A stretch of DNA of 64,000 nucleotides from positions 45,207 to 109,206 of the forward strand of contig JACEEZ010015381.1 in assembly GCA_016584305.1 (NCBI GenBank), given 5' to 3'. This document shows positions 38,281 through 49,878 of this stretch, piece after piece. Position 1 is the stretch's first letter. Each line of letters begins with the position of its first letter. The translations under genes and the position numbers were made by a program. The notes under the pieces were generated by a model that saw nothing but the letters and a program-made list of their open reading frames with translations, was not told the DNA's origin and searched no databases. The DNA is from Chionoecetes opilio (Eukaryota > Arthropoda > Malacostraca > Decapoda > Majidae).

Positions 38281-39755
38281 TAAATTTTAAAAATTTTAAA
38301 ATTTGGTATAATTTTTTTGAAAAGGTTTTTTTAATTTTTTAAATTTTTTTTAATAAAAAATTTGGAAAGTTTAAACCCTTTTTTGTAAAAGAAAAAAGTG
38401 GGGCTTTTTTTTAAAATTGTATTTTTTCTTTTAATTTTTTAAAAAAAGGGTTTACCTTTTTAAAATTTCCTTTATTTTTTCAAAATTTGGTTTTTTTTTT
38501 TTCAATTTTTATTTTACCCTTTTAAAATTTTTATATCCCTTTTTTTCAATTGAAGTTTTAAAAATTTTTTTTAGAAAAATTTATATAAAATTTTTTAAAA
38601 ACCTTTTTAAGTATTTTAAATTTTTGAAATAAAAATTGGAAAATTTATATTCAGCTTTTTTCATATTTTTAAATTTAGCTTAGAATATGTGTTTTTTATA
38701 AAAATTTGTATAAAACCCTAAAAGTTTTCCAATGTTTTAGTATTTTGGGTAAACTGTTTTTAAAATTGATTATAAAAACCTCTTATAGAATAATTTGATT
38801 AAGTTTCTTAATTCAGTTTAAAAGAAATAATAGTTATTTTTTTGTGATTAAATTTATTCAAGTTTTTTAAGTTTTTGTAATGAGGTTAGTTAATAAAAGA
38901 ATTTTTTTTATATATTTCTTTTAAACCTAAAAAAGTTTTTTCAATGATATTTCTAGTTTTTGGGGATATTAAACTTTTTCCCAAAATTGAAGTATAAAAC
39001 TTTTTTAGAATAATTTTGCACTTAGTACTTAATTACATTTAAATATTTAAAAGAAATAAGTTATTTTTTTGTGATATAACGGTATATTGCAAGCGTTTTT
39101 CATAGTTTCTTGTAAAGTGTACCGTTATTGTATATATACAAGTAGTTTTACTTATCATATTGCTATAAACCCATAAAATGTAGTGTTTTCAATGATTTTA
39201 GCTAGTTATCAGTGAAGAGCTGTTTTTTTCTACAAATTGAAGTATATTTCTTTATATCTGTAGTTAAATAGCTTTTGATATTTGCTACAACTATATTTTA
39301 CAAAATTAATAGCTAAAAATATGTATTTTTCATGAAATTTAGATATCAATTTCAATCATAAAAACAATGTTTTTTCAAGTATTTTAATGTATTTTTGAAA
39401 GCCTAAAAAATGTCGAAATTTGACATTATTTAGCACTTTTACACAACTATATTTTACAATATTATGAGCTTAGAATATGTGTTTTTCATGAAATTTATGT
39501 ATCAATTTAATTCTTCAAAACAACGGTTTTTCAAGTATTTTAATGTATTTTTGAAAGCCTAAAAAATGTCGAAATTTGACATTATTCAGCACTTTTACAC
39601 AACTATATTTTACAATATTATGAGCTTAGAATATGTGTTTTTCATGAAATTTATGTATCAATTTAATTCTTCGTAACAACGTTTTTTCAAGTGTTTTAAT
39701 GTATTTTTAAAGGGCTAAAAAATGTCGAAAATTGACATTATTCAGCTTTTTTTTT
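38281..39755 (+). repeat. Higher-order unit F21 (collapsed, then clean)
   Basis: The first 800 bases are homopolymer-rich; an odd B fragment lies near 38640-38700 among A words. From 39070 the sequence is abruptly clean: A-end, then B copies at 39289, 39445 and 39601. The last B has a reduced dyad (GGGCT against AGCTT) before a T9 run. Confidence 0.75.
39445..39600 (+). repeat. B monomer (reference copy), 156 bp
   Basis: This is a clean example of the second building block. The word AACTATATTTTA recurs at 39289, 39445 and 39601, giving a period of exactly 156 bp. Blocks of two to five B copies close every higher-order unit. Each copy has a short inverted repeat AATGTC / GACATT around the AT-rich loop GAAATTT. 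Because 156 is three times 52, one frame on the opposite strand stays open through consecutive copies. I do not see convincing homology to monomer A beyond short shared words such as TTTTTCAT. Confidence 0.95.
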
Positions 39756-39850
39756 GATAGAGAAATTCAAAATGTGGTATTATAGTTGTTTTCGTTAGAA
39801 ATTGCTATTTTAAACTATTGTAAGCTTATAATAGGAGTTTGAGACTCTAT
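39756..39850 (+). repeat. U segment (reference copy), 95 bp
   Basis: This segment is found once per higher-order unit, between the T run that ends the B block and the diverged first A monomer. It starts with GATAGAGAAATTC and ends just before ATTGTGATAC. The same length is seen at 1966-2060. It contains the 8-bp palindrome TAAGCTTA and a short GAGT/ACTC inverted repeat near its end. It is the most conserved phase marker of the array and was used here to set all unit boundaries. Confidence 0.92.
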
Positions 39851-40112
39851 ATTGTGATACAATTGTATATTACTCGTGTTTTTCACAGTTTCTTGTTAAT
39901 TGAAGTGTTATATCATTAATAGAAGGAATTTACCTAATGATAATGCTTTATACCCTCAAAATGTGTTCTCTTCAATGATTATACCTAGTTATCGGTGATA
40001 TAGAGCTGGTTTCCTAGTAATTGAAGTATACAATCTATTTTTTAGAATAATTTGCACCTATAAGTAGCTTATATTACATTAAGCTGATAAATAGAAGAAT
40101 AATAGGTTAATT
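39851..40112 (+). repeat. A' monomer (reference copy), diverged first A
   Basis: This is a 262-bp monomer that aligns with A at both ends (TTTTTCATAGTTTCTTG-like start, TATCGGTGATAT-like end) but has a replaced middle (TATATCATTAATAGAAGG, then TTTATACCCTCAAAATG). It always follows U. Four subtypes recur: alpha (TTGTGAAAATG, then AGCTTGTTATC), beta (TTATGAAAATG, then ACCTAGTTATC and AAGTGGC), gamma (TAATGATAATG, then CTAGTAATTG) and delta (TTATGATAATG, then TTAGTTAGTTATC). This copy is gamma. Confidence 0.9.
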
Positions 40113-40972
40113 ATTGTGATATAACGGTATATTGCATGCGTTTTTCATAGTTTCTTGTAAACTGTAGCGTTATTGTATATATACAAGTAGCTTTACTTAT
40201 CATATTGCTATAAACCCATAAAATGTATTGTTTTCAATGATATTAGCTTGTTATCGGTGATATATAGAAGTTTTCCTACAAATTGAAGTATAAAATCCTC
40301 TTTTTAGAATAATTTGCACCTATAAGTAGCTTACATTACATTAAGTTATTAAATAGAAGAGTAGGAGGATATTTATTGTGATATAACGTTATATTGCTAG
40401 CGTTTTTCATAGTTTCTTGTAAACTGTAGCGTTATTGTATATACACAAGTAGTTTTACTTATCATATTGCTATAAACCCATAAAATGTAGTGTTCTCAAT
40501 GAGATTAACTAGTTATCGGTGATATATAGCTGTTTTCCTACAAATTGATGTATAAAATCCTCTTTTTAGAATAATTTGCACCTATAAGTAGCTTACATTA
40601 CATTAAGCTATTAAATAGAAGAGTAAGAGGTTATTTATTGTGATATAACGGTATATTGCAAGCGTTTTTCATAGTTTCTTGTAAACTGTAGCGTTATTGT
40701 ATATATACAAGTAGTTTTACTTATCATATTGCTATAAACCCATAAAATGTAGTGTTCCTAATGATATTAGCTAGTTATTGGTGATATATAGCTGTTTTCC
40801 TACAAATTGATGTATAAAAGCCTCTTTATAGAATAATTTGCACCTATAAGTAGCTTACATTACATTCAGCTATTAAATAGAAGAGTAAGAGGTTATTTAT
40901 TGTGATATAACGTTATATTGCAAGCATTTTTCATAGTTTTTTGTAAACTGTAGCGCTAGTGTATATATACAA

Positions 40973-41032
40973 GTAGTTTTACTTATCATATTGCTATAAA
41001 CCGTAGTTTTACTTATCATATTGCTATAAACC
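40973..41032 (+). repeat. 30-bp tandem duplication within an A monomer
   Basis: A 30-bp piece starting GTAGTTTTACTTATC and ending TATAAACC is present twice in direct succession (40973-41002 and 41003-41032). No other + strand A has it. The same duplication, slightly eroded, is found inverted at about 45649-45701. Confidence 0.93.
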
Positions 41033-41192
41033 CATAAAACGTAGTGTTCTCAATGATATTAGCTAGTTATTTGGTGATATATAGCTGTTTTCCTACAAAT
41101 TGAAGTATAAAATCCTCTTTATAGAATAATTTGCACCTATTTAATAGCTTACATTATATTAAGCTATTAAATAGAAGAGTAGGAGGTTATTT

Positions 41193-41410
41193 ATTGTGAT
41201 ATAAAGGTATATTGCGAGCGTTTTTCATAGTTTCTTGTAAACTGTAGCGTTATTGTATATATACAAGTAGTTTTACTTATCATATTGCTATAAACCCATA
41301 AAATGTAGTGTTTTCAATGATTTGAGCTAGTTATCAGTGAAGAGTTGTTTTTTTCTACAAATTGAAGTATATTTCTTTATATCTGTAGTTAAATAGCTTT
41401 TGATATTTGC
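41193..41410 (+). repeat. A-end monomer (reference copy), truncated last A
   Basis: This is the last A of a unit, about 218 bp long. It diverges after ATCAGTGAAGAG, continues with a T-rich stretch and TTCTTTATATCTGTAG, and runs straight into the first B copy (TTTGATATTTGCTAC). The same A-to-B transition is seen in every legible unit on both strands, so it is a fixed junction rather than a random breakpoint. Confidence 0.9.
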
Positions 41411-41872
41411 TACGACTATATTTTACAAAATGAATAGCTAAAAATATGTATTTTTCATGAAATTTAGATATCAATTTTAATCTTAAATACAATGTTTTTT
41501 CAAGTATTTTAATGTATTTTTGAAAGGCTAAAAAATGTCGAAATTTGACATTATTCAGCACTTTTACACAACTATATTTTACAATGTTATGAGCTAAAAT
41601 ATGTATTTTCATGAAATTTAGGCATCAATTTTAATCTTATAAACAACGTTTTTTCAAGTATTTTAATGTATTTTTGAAAGCCTAAAAAATGTCGAAATTT
41701 GACATTATTCAGCACTTTTACACAACAATATTTTACAATATTATGAGCTTAAAATATGTATTTTTCATGAAATTTATGTATCAATATTATTCCTTAAAAA
41801 CAAGTTTTTTCAAGTTTTTAATGTATTTTGACAAGGCTAAAAAATTCAAAATTGACATTATTCAGCTTTTTT

Positions 41873-44040
41873 GATAGAGAAATTCAAATTGGTATATAGT
41901 TGTTTTCGTTGAAATTGCTATTTTAAACTATTAAGTCTTATAATAGAGTTTTTAGACTTTAATGTGATCAATTGAAGTTAAATCGTGATTTTTCAAGTTC
42001 TTGTTAATTGTTATACTAATCATTAATAAAGGAATTTACCTTATAAATATGCTTTATACCCTCAAAATGTGTTCTTTCAATGATTCTAACAGTTATGTTG
42101 ATATGTTTATTTTTAAGTAATTAATGTAAATTATTTTGCTTTAATTTTGCACCTATAAGTGGTATAATTAAGTTTTGTAAAATAGATATGTAAATAGGTT
42201 ATTATTGATATAACGTTATATGCTGCGTTTTTCAAGTTTTGTAAACTGTAGCGTTATTGTATATACAAGTAGTTTTACTTTATTTGCTATAAACCATAAA
42301 ATAGTGATTTCAATGAATTAACTTAGTTAATGGTTTTATATATCTGTTATCCGTACAAATTGATGTTAAAACCTACTTTAAGTAAAATCTTTAATATTGA
42401 CCTATAAGTAGCTTACATTACATTAGCTATTAAATAAAGAGTAAGGTTTATTGTTGATATAACGTTATATTGCAGCATTTTTCATAGTTTTTTGTAAACT
42501 GTAGCATTGTAATTAAAAGTAGTTTTTACTTATCATATTGCTATAAACCCATAAAATGTAGTGTTCTCAATGATATTAGCTAGTTATTTGGTGATATATA
42601 GCTGTTTTCCTACAAATTGAGTAAAAATCCTCTTTATAAATAATTTGCACCTATAAGTAGCTTACATTAATTAAGCTATTAAATAGAAGTAAGGAGGTTA
42701 TTTATTGTGATATGACGGTTATTGCAAGCGTTTTTCATTATTTCTTGTAAACTGTACGTTATTGTATATATACAAGTAGTTTTACTTATCATATTGCTTA
42801 AACCATAAAATGTAGTGTTTCAAATATAATTAGTTTTCGGTATATATAGCTGTTTCCTACAAATTGATGTATAAATCCTTTTTTAAAATTTGCACTATAA
42901 GTAGCTTTACATTACATTAGCTATTAAATAGAAGTAATAGTTATTTTTGCTATAAACGGAATTGCAAGGTTTTTCATGTTTGTAAATTAGCAGTTATTTA
43001 TTTATAACAAGTAGTTTTTACTTATCATATTGCTTAAACCCATAAAATGTAGTGTTCCTATGATATAGCTAAATTATGGTTGTATATATATTACTGTTTT
43101 CTACAAATGATGTATAAAAGCTCTTTATAAATAATTTGCACCTATAATACTTCATTAATTCAGCTATTAATAGAAGAGTAATGGTTATTTATTGTGATAT
43201 AACGTTATATTGCAAGCATTTTTCATAGTTTTTTGTAAACTGTAGCGTTATGTATATTACAAGTATTTACTTATCATATTGCTATAAACCATAAAATAGT
43301 GTTTCAATGTATTTGCAGTATTTGGTGATATAAGCTGTTTTCCTACAAATTGAAGTATAAATCCTCTTATAGAATAAATTTTTCACTATAGTGCTTTCAT
43401 TTCATTAAAACTAATAAAAAAAAAGTAAAGGGTTTTTTATTGTGATATAACGATATTTCACTTTTTTTTATGTTTTTTTAAACTGTAGGTTTTTGTAATA
43501 ACAAGTAGTTTTTCTTATAAAATTTCTATAAACCCATAAAAAAATAGTGTTTTTAATGAATTTTAGTTTTTTTTGGGGTAAAACTTTTTTTCCCCAAATG
43601 AAAAAATTAAAACCCTTTTTTGAATAATTTACCCTTTTTTAGCTTTCATTAATTTTAAAATTAATAGAAAAAGGTATTTTTTGTGATTAATTTATATTAA
43701 ACTTTTTTTCAATTTTTTTGTAAAAATTAGAAATTTTATATATACAATATTTTTACATATTTGCATAACCCCTAAAAATTTTGTTTTTAATTTTACAGTT
43801 ATTTGTGAAATTTTTTTTCCTAAAATTGAAGTTATTTCCCCTTTTAAAAATTTCGTATTAAATTTTTTTGTATTTTAGATTTTTAAAAAAAAAATTGCAA
43901 AAATTTAATTTTTTATGAAATTTAATAAAAATTTTTAAATTTTACTTTAAATACAATTTTTTTTTTTCAAGTATTTTAATGATTTTTTTGGGGGGGAAGG
44001 TAAAAAAATTTTTGGAAATTTTTTGACAAAAAATTAATAA
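41873..44040 (+). repeat. Higher-order unit F23 (noisy, last + strand unit)
   Basis: Composition is U, A' (beta, AAGTGG marker near 42160), several A copies (starts near 42200, 42450, 42700, 42945 and 43190), a collapsed stretch from 43380, and a B fragment near 43870-44030 where + strand text stops. Its first 680 bases correspond in inverted order to 44065-44795. Confidence 0.72.
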
Positions 44041-44064
44041 TAAAATTATAAAAATTTTTAAAGA
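44041..44064. other. Polarity switch of the satellite array
   Basis: Left of this point units read on the + strand (B words, AAGTATTTTAATG near 43975). Right of it the same satellite reads on the - strand (TTTATGGGTT, GATAAGTAAAACTAC from about 44072). The junction itself is low-complexity, collapsed sequence, so the exact breakpoint cannot be placed. It may be a real inversion or a fold-back misassembly. Confidence 0.85.
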
Positions 44065-44795
44065 GCACTATTTATGGGTTATACACTGATAAGTAAAACT
44101 ACTTTTATATATACAATTACGCTACAGTTTACAAAAAACTTTGAAAAATGCTTGCAATATAACGTTATATCACAATAAATAACCTCTTACTCTTCTATTT
44201 AATAGCTGAATGTAATGTAAGCTACTTATAGGTGCAAATTATTCTATAAAGAGGCTTTTATACATCAATTTGTAGGAAAACAGTTATATATCACCGATAA
44301 CTAGTTAATCTCATTGAGAACACTACATTTTATGGGTTTATAGCAATATGATAAGTAAAACTACTTGTGTATATACAATAACGCTACAGTTTACAAGAAA
44401 CTATGAAAAACGCTAGCAATATAACGTTATATCACAATAAATAACCTCTTACTCTTCTATTTATCAGCTTAATGTAATGTAAGCCACTTATAGGTGCAAA
44501 TTATTCAAAAAAAAGGATTGTATACTTCAATTTGTAGGAAAACAGCTATATATCACCGATAACTAGGTAAAATCATTGAAAAGAACACATTTTGAGGGTA
44601 TAAAGCATTTTCATAAGGTAAATTCCTTCTATTAATGATATAACACTACAATTAACAAGAAACTATGAAAAACACGTGTAATATACAATTGTATCACAAT
44701 ATAGAGTCTCAAACTCCTATTATAAGCTTACAGTAGTTTAAAATAGCAATTTCTAACGAAAACAACTATAATACCACATTTTGAATTTCTCTATG
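44065..44795 (-). repeat. Higher-order unit R1 (partial, clean)
   Basis: Reading on the - strand: U (ending at 44795), A' (beta), one A and a partial A that stops at the polarity switch. Variants such as AAGTGGC (44490) and the CTAGCAATATAACG / GTGTATATAC pair match the noisy + strand copy near 42150-42500. Confidence 0.88.
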
Positions 44796-46397
44796 AAAAA
44801 AATGGCTGAATAATGTCAATTTTCGACATTTTTTAGCCTTTCCAAAATACATTAAAACACTTGAAAAAACGTTGTTTTTAAGAATAAAATTGATACATAA
44901 ATTTCATGAAAAATACATATTTTAAGCTCATAATATTGTAAAATATTGTTGTGTAAAAGTGCTGAATAATGTCAAATTTCGACATTTTTTAGGCTTTCAA
45001 AAATACATTAAAATACTTGAAAAAACGTTGTTTATAAGATTAAAATTGATGCCTAAATTTCATGAAAAATACATATTTTTAGCTCATAACATTGTAAAAT
45101 ATAGTTGTGTAAAAGTGCTGAATAATGTCAAATTTCGACATTTTTTAGCCTTTCAAAAATACATTAAAATACTTGAAAAAACATTGTATTTAAGATTAAA
45201 ATTGATATCTAAATTTCATGAAAAATACATATTTTTAGCTATTCATTTTGTAAAATATAGTCGTAGCAAATATCAAAAGCTATTTAACTACAGATATAAA
45301 GAAATATACTTCAATTTGTAGAAAAAAACAACTCTTCACTGATAACTAGCTCAAATCATTGAAAACACTAACATTTATGGGTTTATAGCAATATGATAAG
45401 TAAAACTACTTGTATATATACAATAACGCTACAGTTTACAAGAAACTATGAAAAACGCTCGCAATATACCTTTATATCACAATAAATAACCTCCTACTCT
45501 TCTATTTAATAGCTTAATATAATGTAAGCTATTAAATAGGTGCAAATTATTCTATAAAGAGGATTTTATACTTCAATTTGTAGGAAAACAGCTATATATC
45601 ACCAAATAACTAGCTAATATCATTGAGAACACTACGTTTTATGGGTTTATAGCAATATGATAAGTAAAACTACGTTTAAGCATATGATAAGTAAAACTAC
45701 TTGTATATATACACTAGCGCTACAGTTTACAAAAAACTATGAAAAATGCTTGCAATATAACGTTATATCACAATAAATAACCTCTTACTCTTCTATTTAA
45801 TAGCTGAATGTAATGTAAGCTACTTATAGGTGCAAATTATTCTATAAAGAGGCTTTTATACATCAATTTGTAGGAAAACAGCTATATATCACCGATAAAT
45901 AGCTAATCTCATTAGGAACACTACATTTTATGGGTTTATAGCAATATGATAAGTAAAACTACTTGTATATATACAATAAACGCTACAGTTTACAAGAAAC
46001 TATAAAAAAACGCTAGCAATATAACGTTATATCACAATAAATAACCTCTTACTCTTCTATTTAATAGCTTAATGTAATGTAAGCTACTTATAGGTGCAAA
46101 TTATTCTAAAAAGAGGATTTTATACTTCAATTTGTAGGAAAACAGCTATATATCACCGATAACAAGCTAATATCATTGAAAAGAACACATTTTGAGGGTA
46201 TAAAGCATTTTCACAAGGTAAATTCCTTCTATTAATGATATAACACTACAATTAACAAAAAACTATGAAAAAAAACGTGTAATATGCAATTTTATCACAA
46301 TATAGAGTCTCAAACTCCTATTATAAGCTTACAGTAGTTTTAAAATAGCAATTTCTAACGAAAACAACTATAATACCACATTTTGAATTTCTCTATC
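44796..46397 (-). repeat. Higher-order unit R2 (1,602 bp, clean)
   Basis: On the - strand: U, A' (alpha), one A, a 293-bp A with the 30-bp duplication, A-end and three B copies. The part 44796-45705 is an inverted near-copy of about 40973-41872. The A' half is a different subtype (alpha, against gamma in F22) and two A copies are missing, so homology across the inversion ends near 45.7 kb. Confidence 0.92.
45649..45701 (-). repeat. Inverted counterpart of the 30-bp duplication
   Basis: GATAAGTAAAACTAC occurs twice 27-30 bases apart within one A monomer, the second copy having lost a few bases. Neighbouring private variants also match the + strand copy: AAAACGTAG instead of AAAATGTAG, TAGCGCTAGTG instead of TAGCGTTATTG, and CACCTATTTAATAGC. 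Confidence 0.9.
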
Positions 46398-48202
46398 AAA
46401 AAAAGGGCTGAATAATGTCAATTTCGACATTTTTAGCCCTTCAAAAATACATTAAAACACTTGAAAAAACGTTGTTTTTAGGAATAAAAATTGATACATA
46501 AATTTCATGAAAAATACATTTTTAAACTCATAATATTGTACAATATTGTTGTGTAAAAGTGCTGAATAATGTCAAATTTCGACATTTTTTAGGCTTTCGA
46601 AAATACATTAAAATACTTGAAAAAACGTTGTTTATAAGATTAAAATTGATACCTAAATTTCATGAAAAATACATATTTTTAGCTCATAACATTGTAAAAT
46701 ATAGTTGTGTAAAAAGTGCTGAATAATGTCAAATTTCGACATTTTTTAGCTTTCAAAAATACATTAAAATACTTGAAAAAACATTGTATTTAAGTTTAAA
46801 ATTGATATCTAAATTTCATGAAAATACATATTTTTAGTTATTCATTTTGTAAAATATAGTCGTAGCAAATATCAAAGCTATTTAACTACAGATATAAAGA
46901 AAAATACTTATTGTAGAAAAAAACAACTCTTCACTGATAACTACTCAATCATTGAAACACTACATTTTATGGTTTATACAATATGATAAGTAAAACTACT
47001 TGTATATATACAATAACGCTACAGTTTACAAAAACTATGAAAAACGCTCGCAATTATTTATAACAAATAACCTCCTACTTTTATTTAATAGCTACTATAA
47101 TGAACACTTTGGCCTAAAAATTTTACTCATTTAGGAAAACTATATATTAAAAAAAAATACTTAAATTTAAAGTTTAAATAAGTAATACTTAATTAAAAAA
47201 CGAATTTTATCTTCAAATTTAAAAAACTTATATAATAAAACTTTTAATTAAAAAAACATAGGGGAAATTTTTATTTTTATTTTTCAAATATAAAAAAAGT
47301 AAACTTAAAAATACGGTTTATAGCAATATGATAATAAAATACTTTATTACAATAACGCTACGTTTCAAAAAACTTGAAAAAGCTTGCAATATACGTTATA
47401 TCACAATAAAAAACCTTTTCTCTTCTATTTAAAAGCTAATGTAAAAGTAACTACTTATAGGTCAAAATTTTCTAAAAAAGGTTTTAACATCAATTTTTAA
47501 AAACCTTTAAAAACCATAATGCTATATCTTAAACACTACTTTTTGGGGTTTTTAAACAATATGTAATAAAACACTTGATATATAAAATAACGCTACAGTT
47601 TAAAGAAAAAAGAAAAAAGCTTGCAATAACCGTTATATCACAAAAAATAAACCCCCTTTCTCTTCTATTTAAAAGCTTAATTAAGTTAACTACTTTTAGG
47701 TCAAAATTTTTCTAAAAAGAGGTTTTAAAACTCAATTTTAGGAAACGCTATATATACCAAATTTGTAATTCATTGAAACACTACATTTTAAAGGGGTTTT
47801 TTTTAAAGATAAGTAAAAATACTTTTTTTAAATTTCGCTACAGTTTACAAAAATTGAAAAAGCTGCATTAACGATATCACAATAAAAAACCCCTTTCTCT
47901 TCTATTTTAAAACTTTAATGTAATTAAGCTACTAAAGTGCAAATTATTTTAAAAAAGGTTTTTAACTCAAATTTTAGGGAAAAAAATTAAAATCACCGAT
48001 AACAGTTAATTCATTGGAAACACTTTTTGGTTTTTAAAACAATATATAAGTAAAAAACTTTTTTTAACTAAACCCCATTTTAAAGAAAATTGAAAAAATT
48101 TCTTAATCACAATAAAATAAACCACTCCTATTTATACTTAAAAGTAGTTTTAATGCAATTTTCAAAAAAAATTATACCAATTTTGGAAAAATTTCCCTCT
48201 AT
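46398..48202 (-). repeat. Higher-order unit R3 (clean, then collapsed)
   Basis: The B block (46398-46855) is clean and begins with the terminal dyad near 46407. From about 46860 the A monomers are increasingly eroded, with a nearly unreadable stretch at 47100-47330. A starts can still be guessed from ATATCACAATAAA words near 47400, 47640 and 47880. U is barely recognisable at 48110-48202. Confidence 0.72.
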
Positions 48203-49878
48203 AAAAAAAAAAATTTTAGGTTTAAAATTTTTGGAAATTTTTTTAAAAAACCCTTCAAATTTTTAAAAACCCTTTAAAAACGTTGGTTTTAGGAAAAAAT
48301 TGATACATAAATTTTATGAAAAATCATATTTTTAAACTCATAATATTGTCAATTTTGTTTTGTAAAAATCTGAATAATGTCAAAAAATTTTACATTTTTT
48401 TTGGCTTTTTTGAAATACATTAAATACTAAAAAAAAGTTTTTTAAAGATTAAAATTTATACCCAAATTTCATGAAAAATACATATTTTTTGCTCATAACA
48501 TTGTAAAATATAGTTGTGTAAAAGTGCTGAATAATGTCAAATTTTTGACATTTTTTAACCCTTCAAAAAAACATTAAAAAACTTGAAAAACATTGTATTT
48601 AAAATTAAAATGATATCAAATTTTATAAAAAAAAATATTTTTTTGTTATCATTTTTAAAATAAGCGTAGCAAATATCAAAAACTATTTAAACAGATAAAA
48701 AAATTACTTCAATTTGTAAAAAAAAAACAACTCTCACTGATAACTAGCTCAAATCATGAAAAAACTACATTTTTGGGGTTTTTAGCAAAATGTAATAAAA
48801 ACTACTTGTTTTTAAAATTTCAAAAACGCTACAGTTACAAAAACTATGAAAAAAATCGCAAATTTCCTTTATTCACAATAAATAAACCCCCTACTCTTTT
48901 TAATAGCTTTAAAATAATGTAAACTACTTAAGGTGCAAAAATTTTTTATAAAGAGGGTTTTATACTTCAATTTGTAGGAAAACAGCTATATATCACCAAA
49001 TAATAGTAATATCTTTAAACACTAATTTTATGGGTTTATAGCAATATTAAGTAAAACTACTTGTAATATCATAAAGCTACATTTACAAAAAACTATGAAA
49101 AAGCTGCAAATAAAAGTTATATCACAATAAATAAAACCCATTACCTTTTTTATTTAAAAGCTGAATGTAATGTAACCTTTTTTAGGTGGGAAATTATTCT
49201 ATAAAGAGGCTTTTTTACATCAATTTGTAGGAAAACAGTTATATTCACCAAAAACTATAATATCATTAGGAAAACTAATTTTTTGGGTTTTAGCAATATG
49301 ATAAGTAAAATACTTGTATATATACAATAAAGCTACAGTTTTTCAAGAAAAATGAAAACGCTTGCAATATACCCTTATATCACAATAATTTAAATCTTAC
49401 TCTTCTATTTTTTAGCTTAAATTTTTTGTAACTACATTGGGAAAATTTTTCTTAAAGGGGAAACCACTTATATCAGAAACAGTTAATTTATTGAGAAACC
49501 ATTTTAGGGTTTATAGCAAAATTATAAATAAATCTTTTATTAAATAAAACCCCATTTTTTAAGAAAATTGAAAAACGTACCAAATTTTAAATTTTATCCA
49601 AAAATCCTTACTTTCTATTTTGCTTTTTAAGAACTTTAAGGTGAAAATTTTCAAAAAAAGGTTTTATATTCAATTTGGAAAAATTATACCCAAAAACATA
49701 AACATTGAAAAAACTTTTGAGGGTATAAAATTTCATTGGAAAAAATTTTTTTCATAATATTAACCCTTATTAAAAAAATGTGAAAAAATGTAAATCAAAT
49801 TTTACCAAATAATTAAATCCCTTATAAAATGTTTAAAAATAAATTTTTAGAAAACAAAAACCAATTTTTTTAATTTTT
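48203..49878 (-). repeat. Higher-order unit R4 (homopolymer-collapsed)
   Basis: Three B copies are readable (48250-48700, including a good GTTGTGTAAAAGTGCTGAAT near 48513). Then come A-end and about three A copies with many deletions, and an A' near 49720 (GAGGGTATAAA). The length fits the 1.6-1.8 kb classes. Individual bases should not be trusted. Confidence 0.65.

Larger units (their letters stand above)
39756..41872 (+). repeat. Higher-order unit F22 (2,117 bp, cleanest + unit)
   Basis: Every part can be counted: U 95; A' (gamma) from 39851; A from 40113, 40375 and 40637; a 294-bp A from 40899 with a 30-bp duplication; A-end 41193-41410; and three B copies 41411-41872. These sum to 2,117. 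The right half (from about 40973) is the + strand arm of the inverted copy across the polarity switch. Confidence 0.93.

Noticed and set aside
39756..39850. CENP-B box in U (TTTTCGTTAGAAATTGC)
   Set aside because: It has TTCG but lacks the required downstream CGGG, and no other place in A or B fits the box.
41875..44040. Mitochondrial or plastid AT-rich DNA
   Set aside because: No organelle gene words are visible anywhere, and the whole window obeys the same satellite grammar.
44041..44064. Transposon terminal inverted repeats at the polarity switch
   Set aside because: The inverted homology is made of satellite units continuing on both sides. No target-site duplication or transposase-like frame is visible.
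44959..45321. 120-codon frame as a gene for a repeat protein (also at 55831-56193 and 62887-63249)
   Set aside because: It is the B monomer read in a frame that happens to be open. It starts with GTG, has no domain, and every copy lies in satellite DNA with the same frame broken in neighbouring units.
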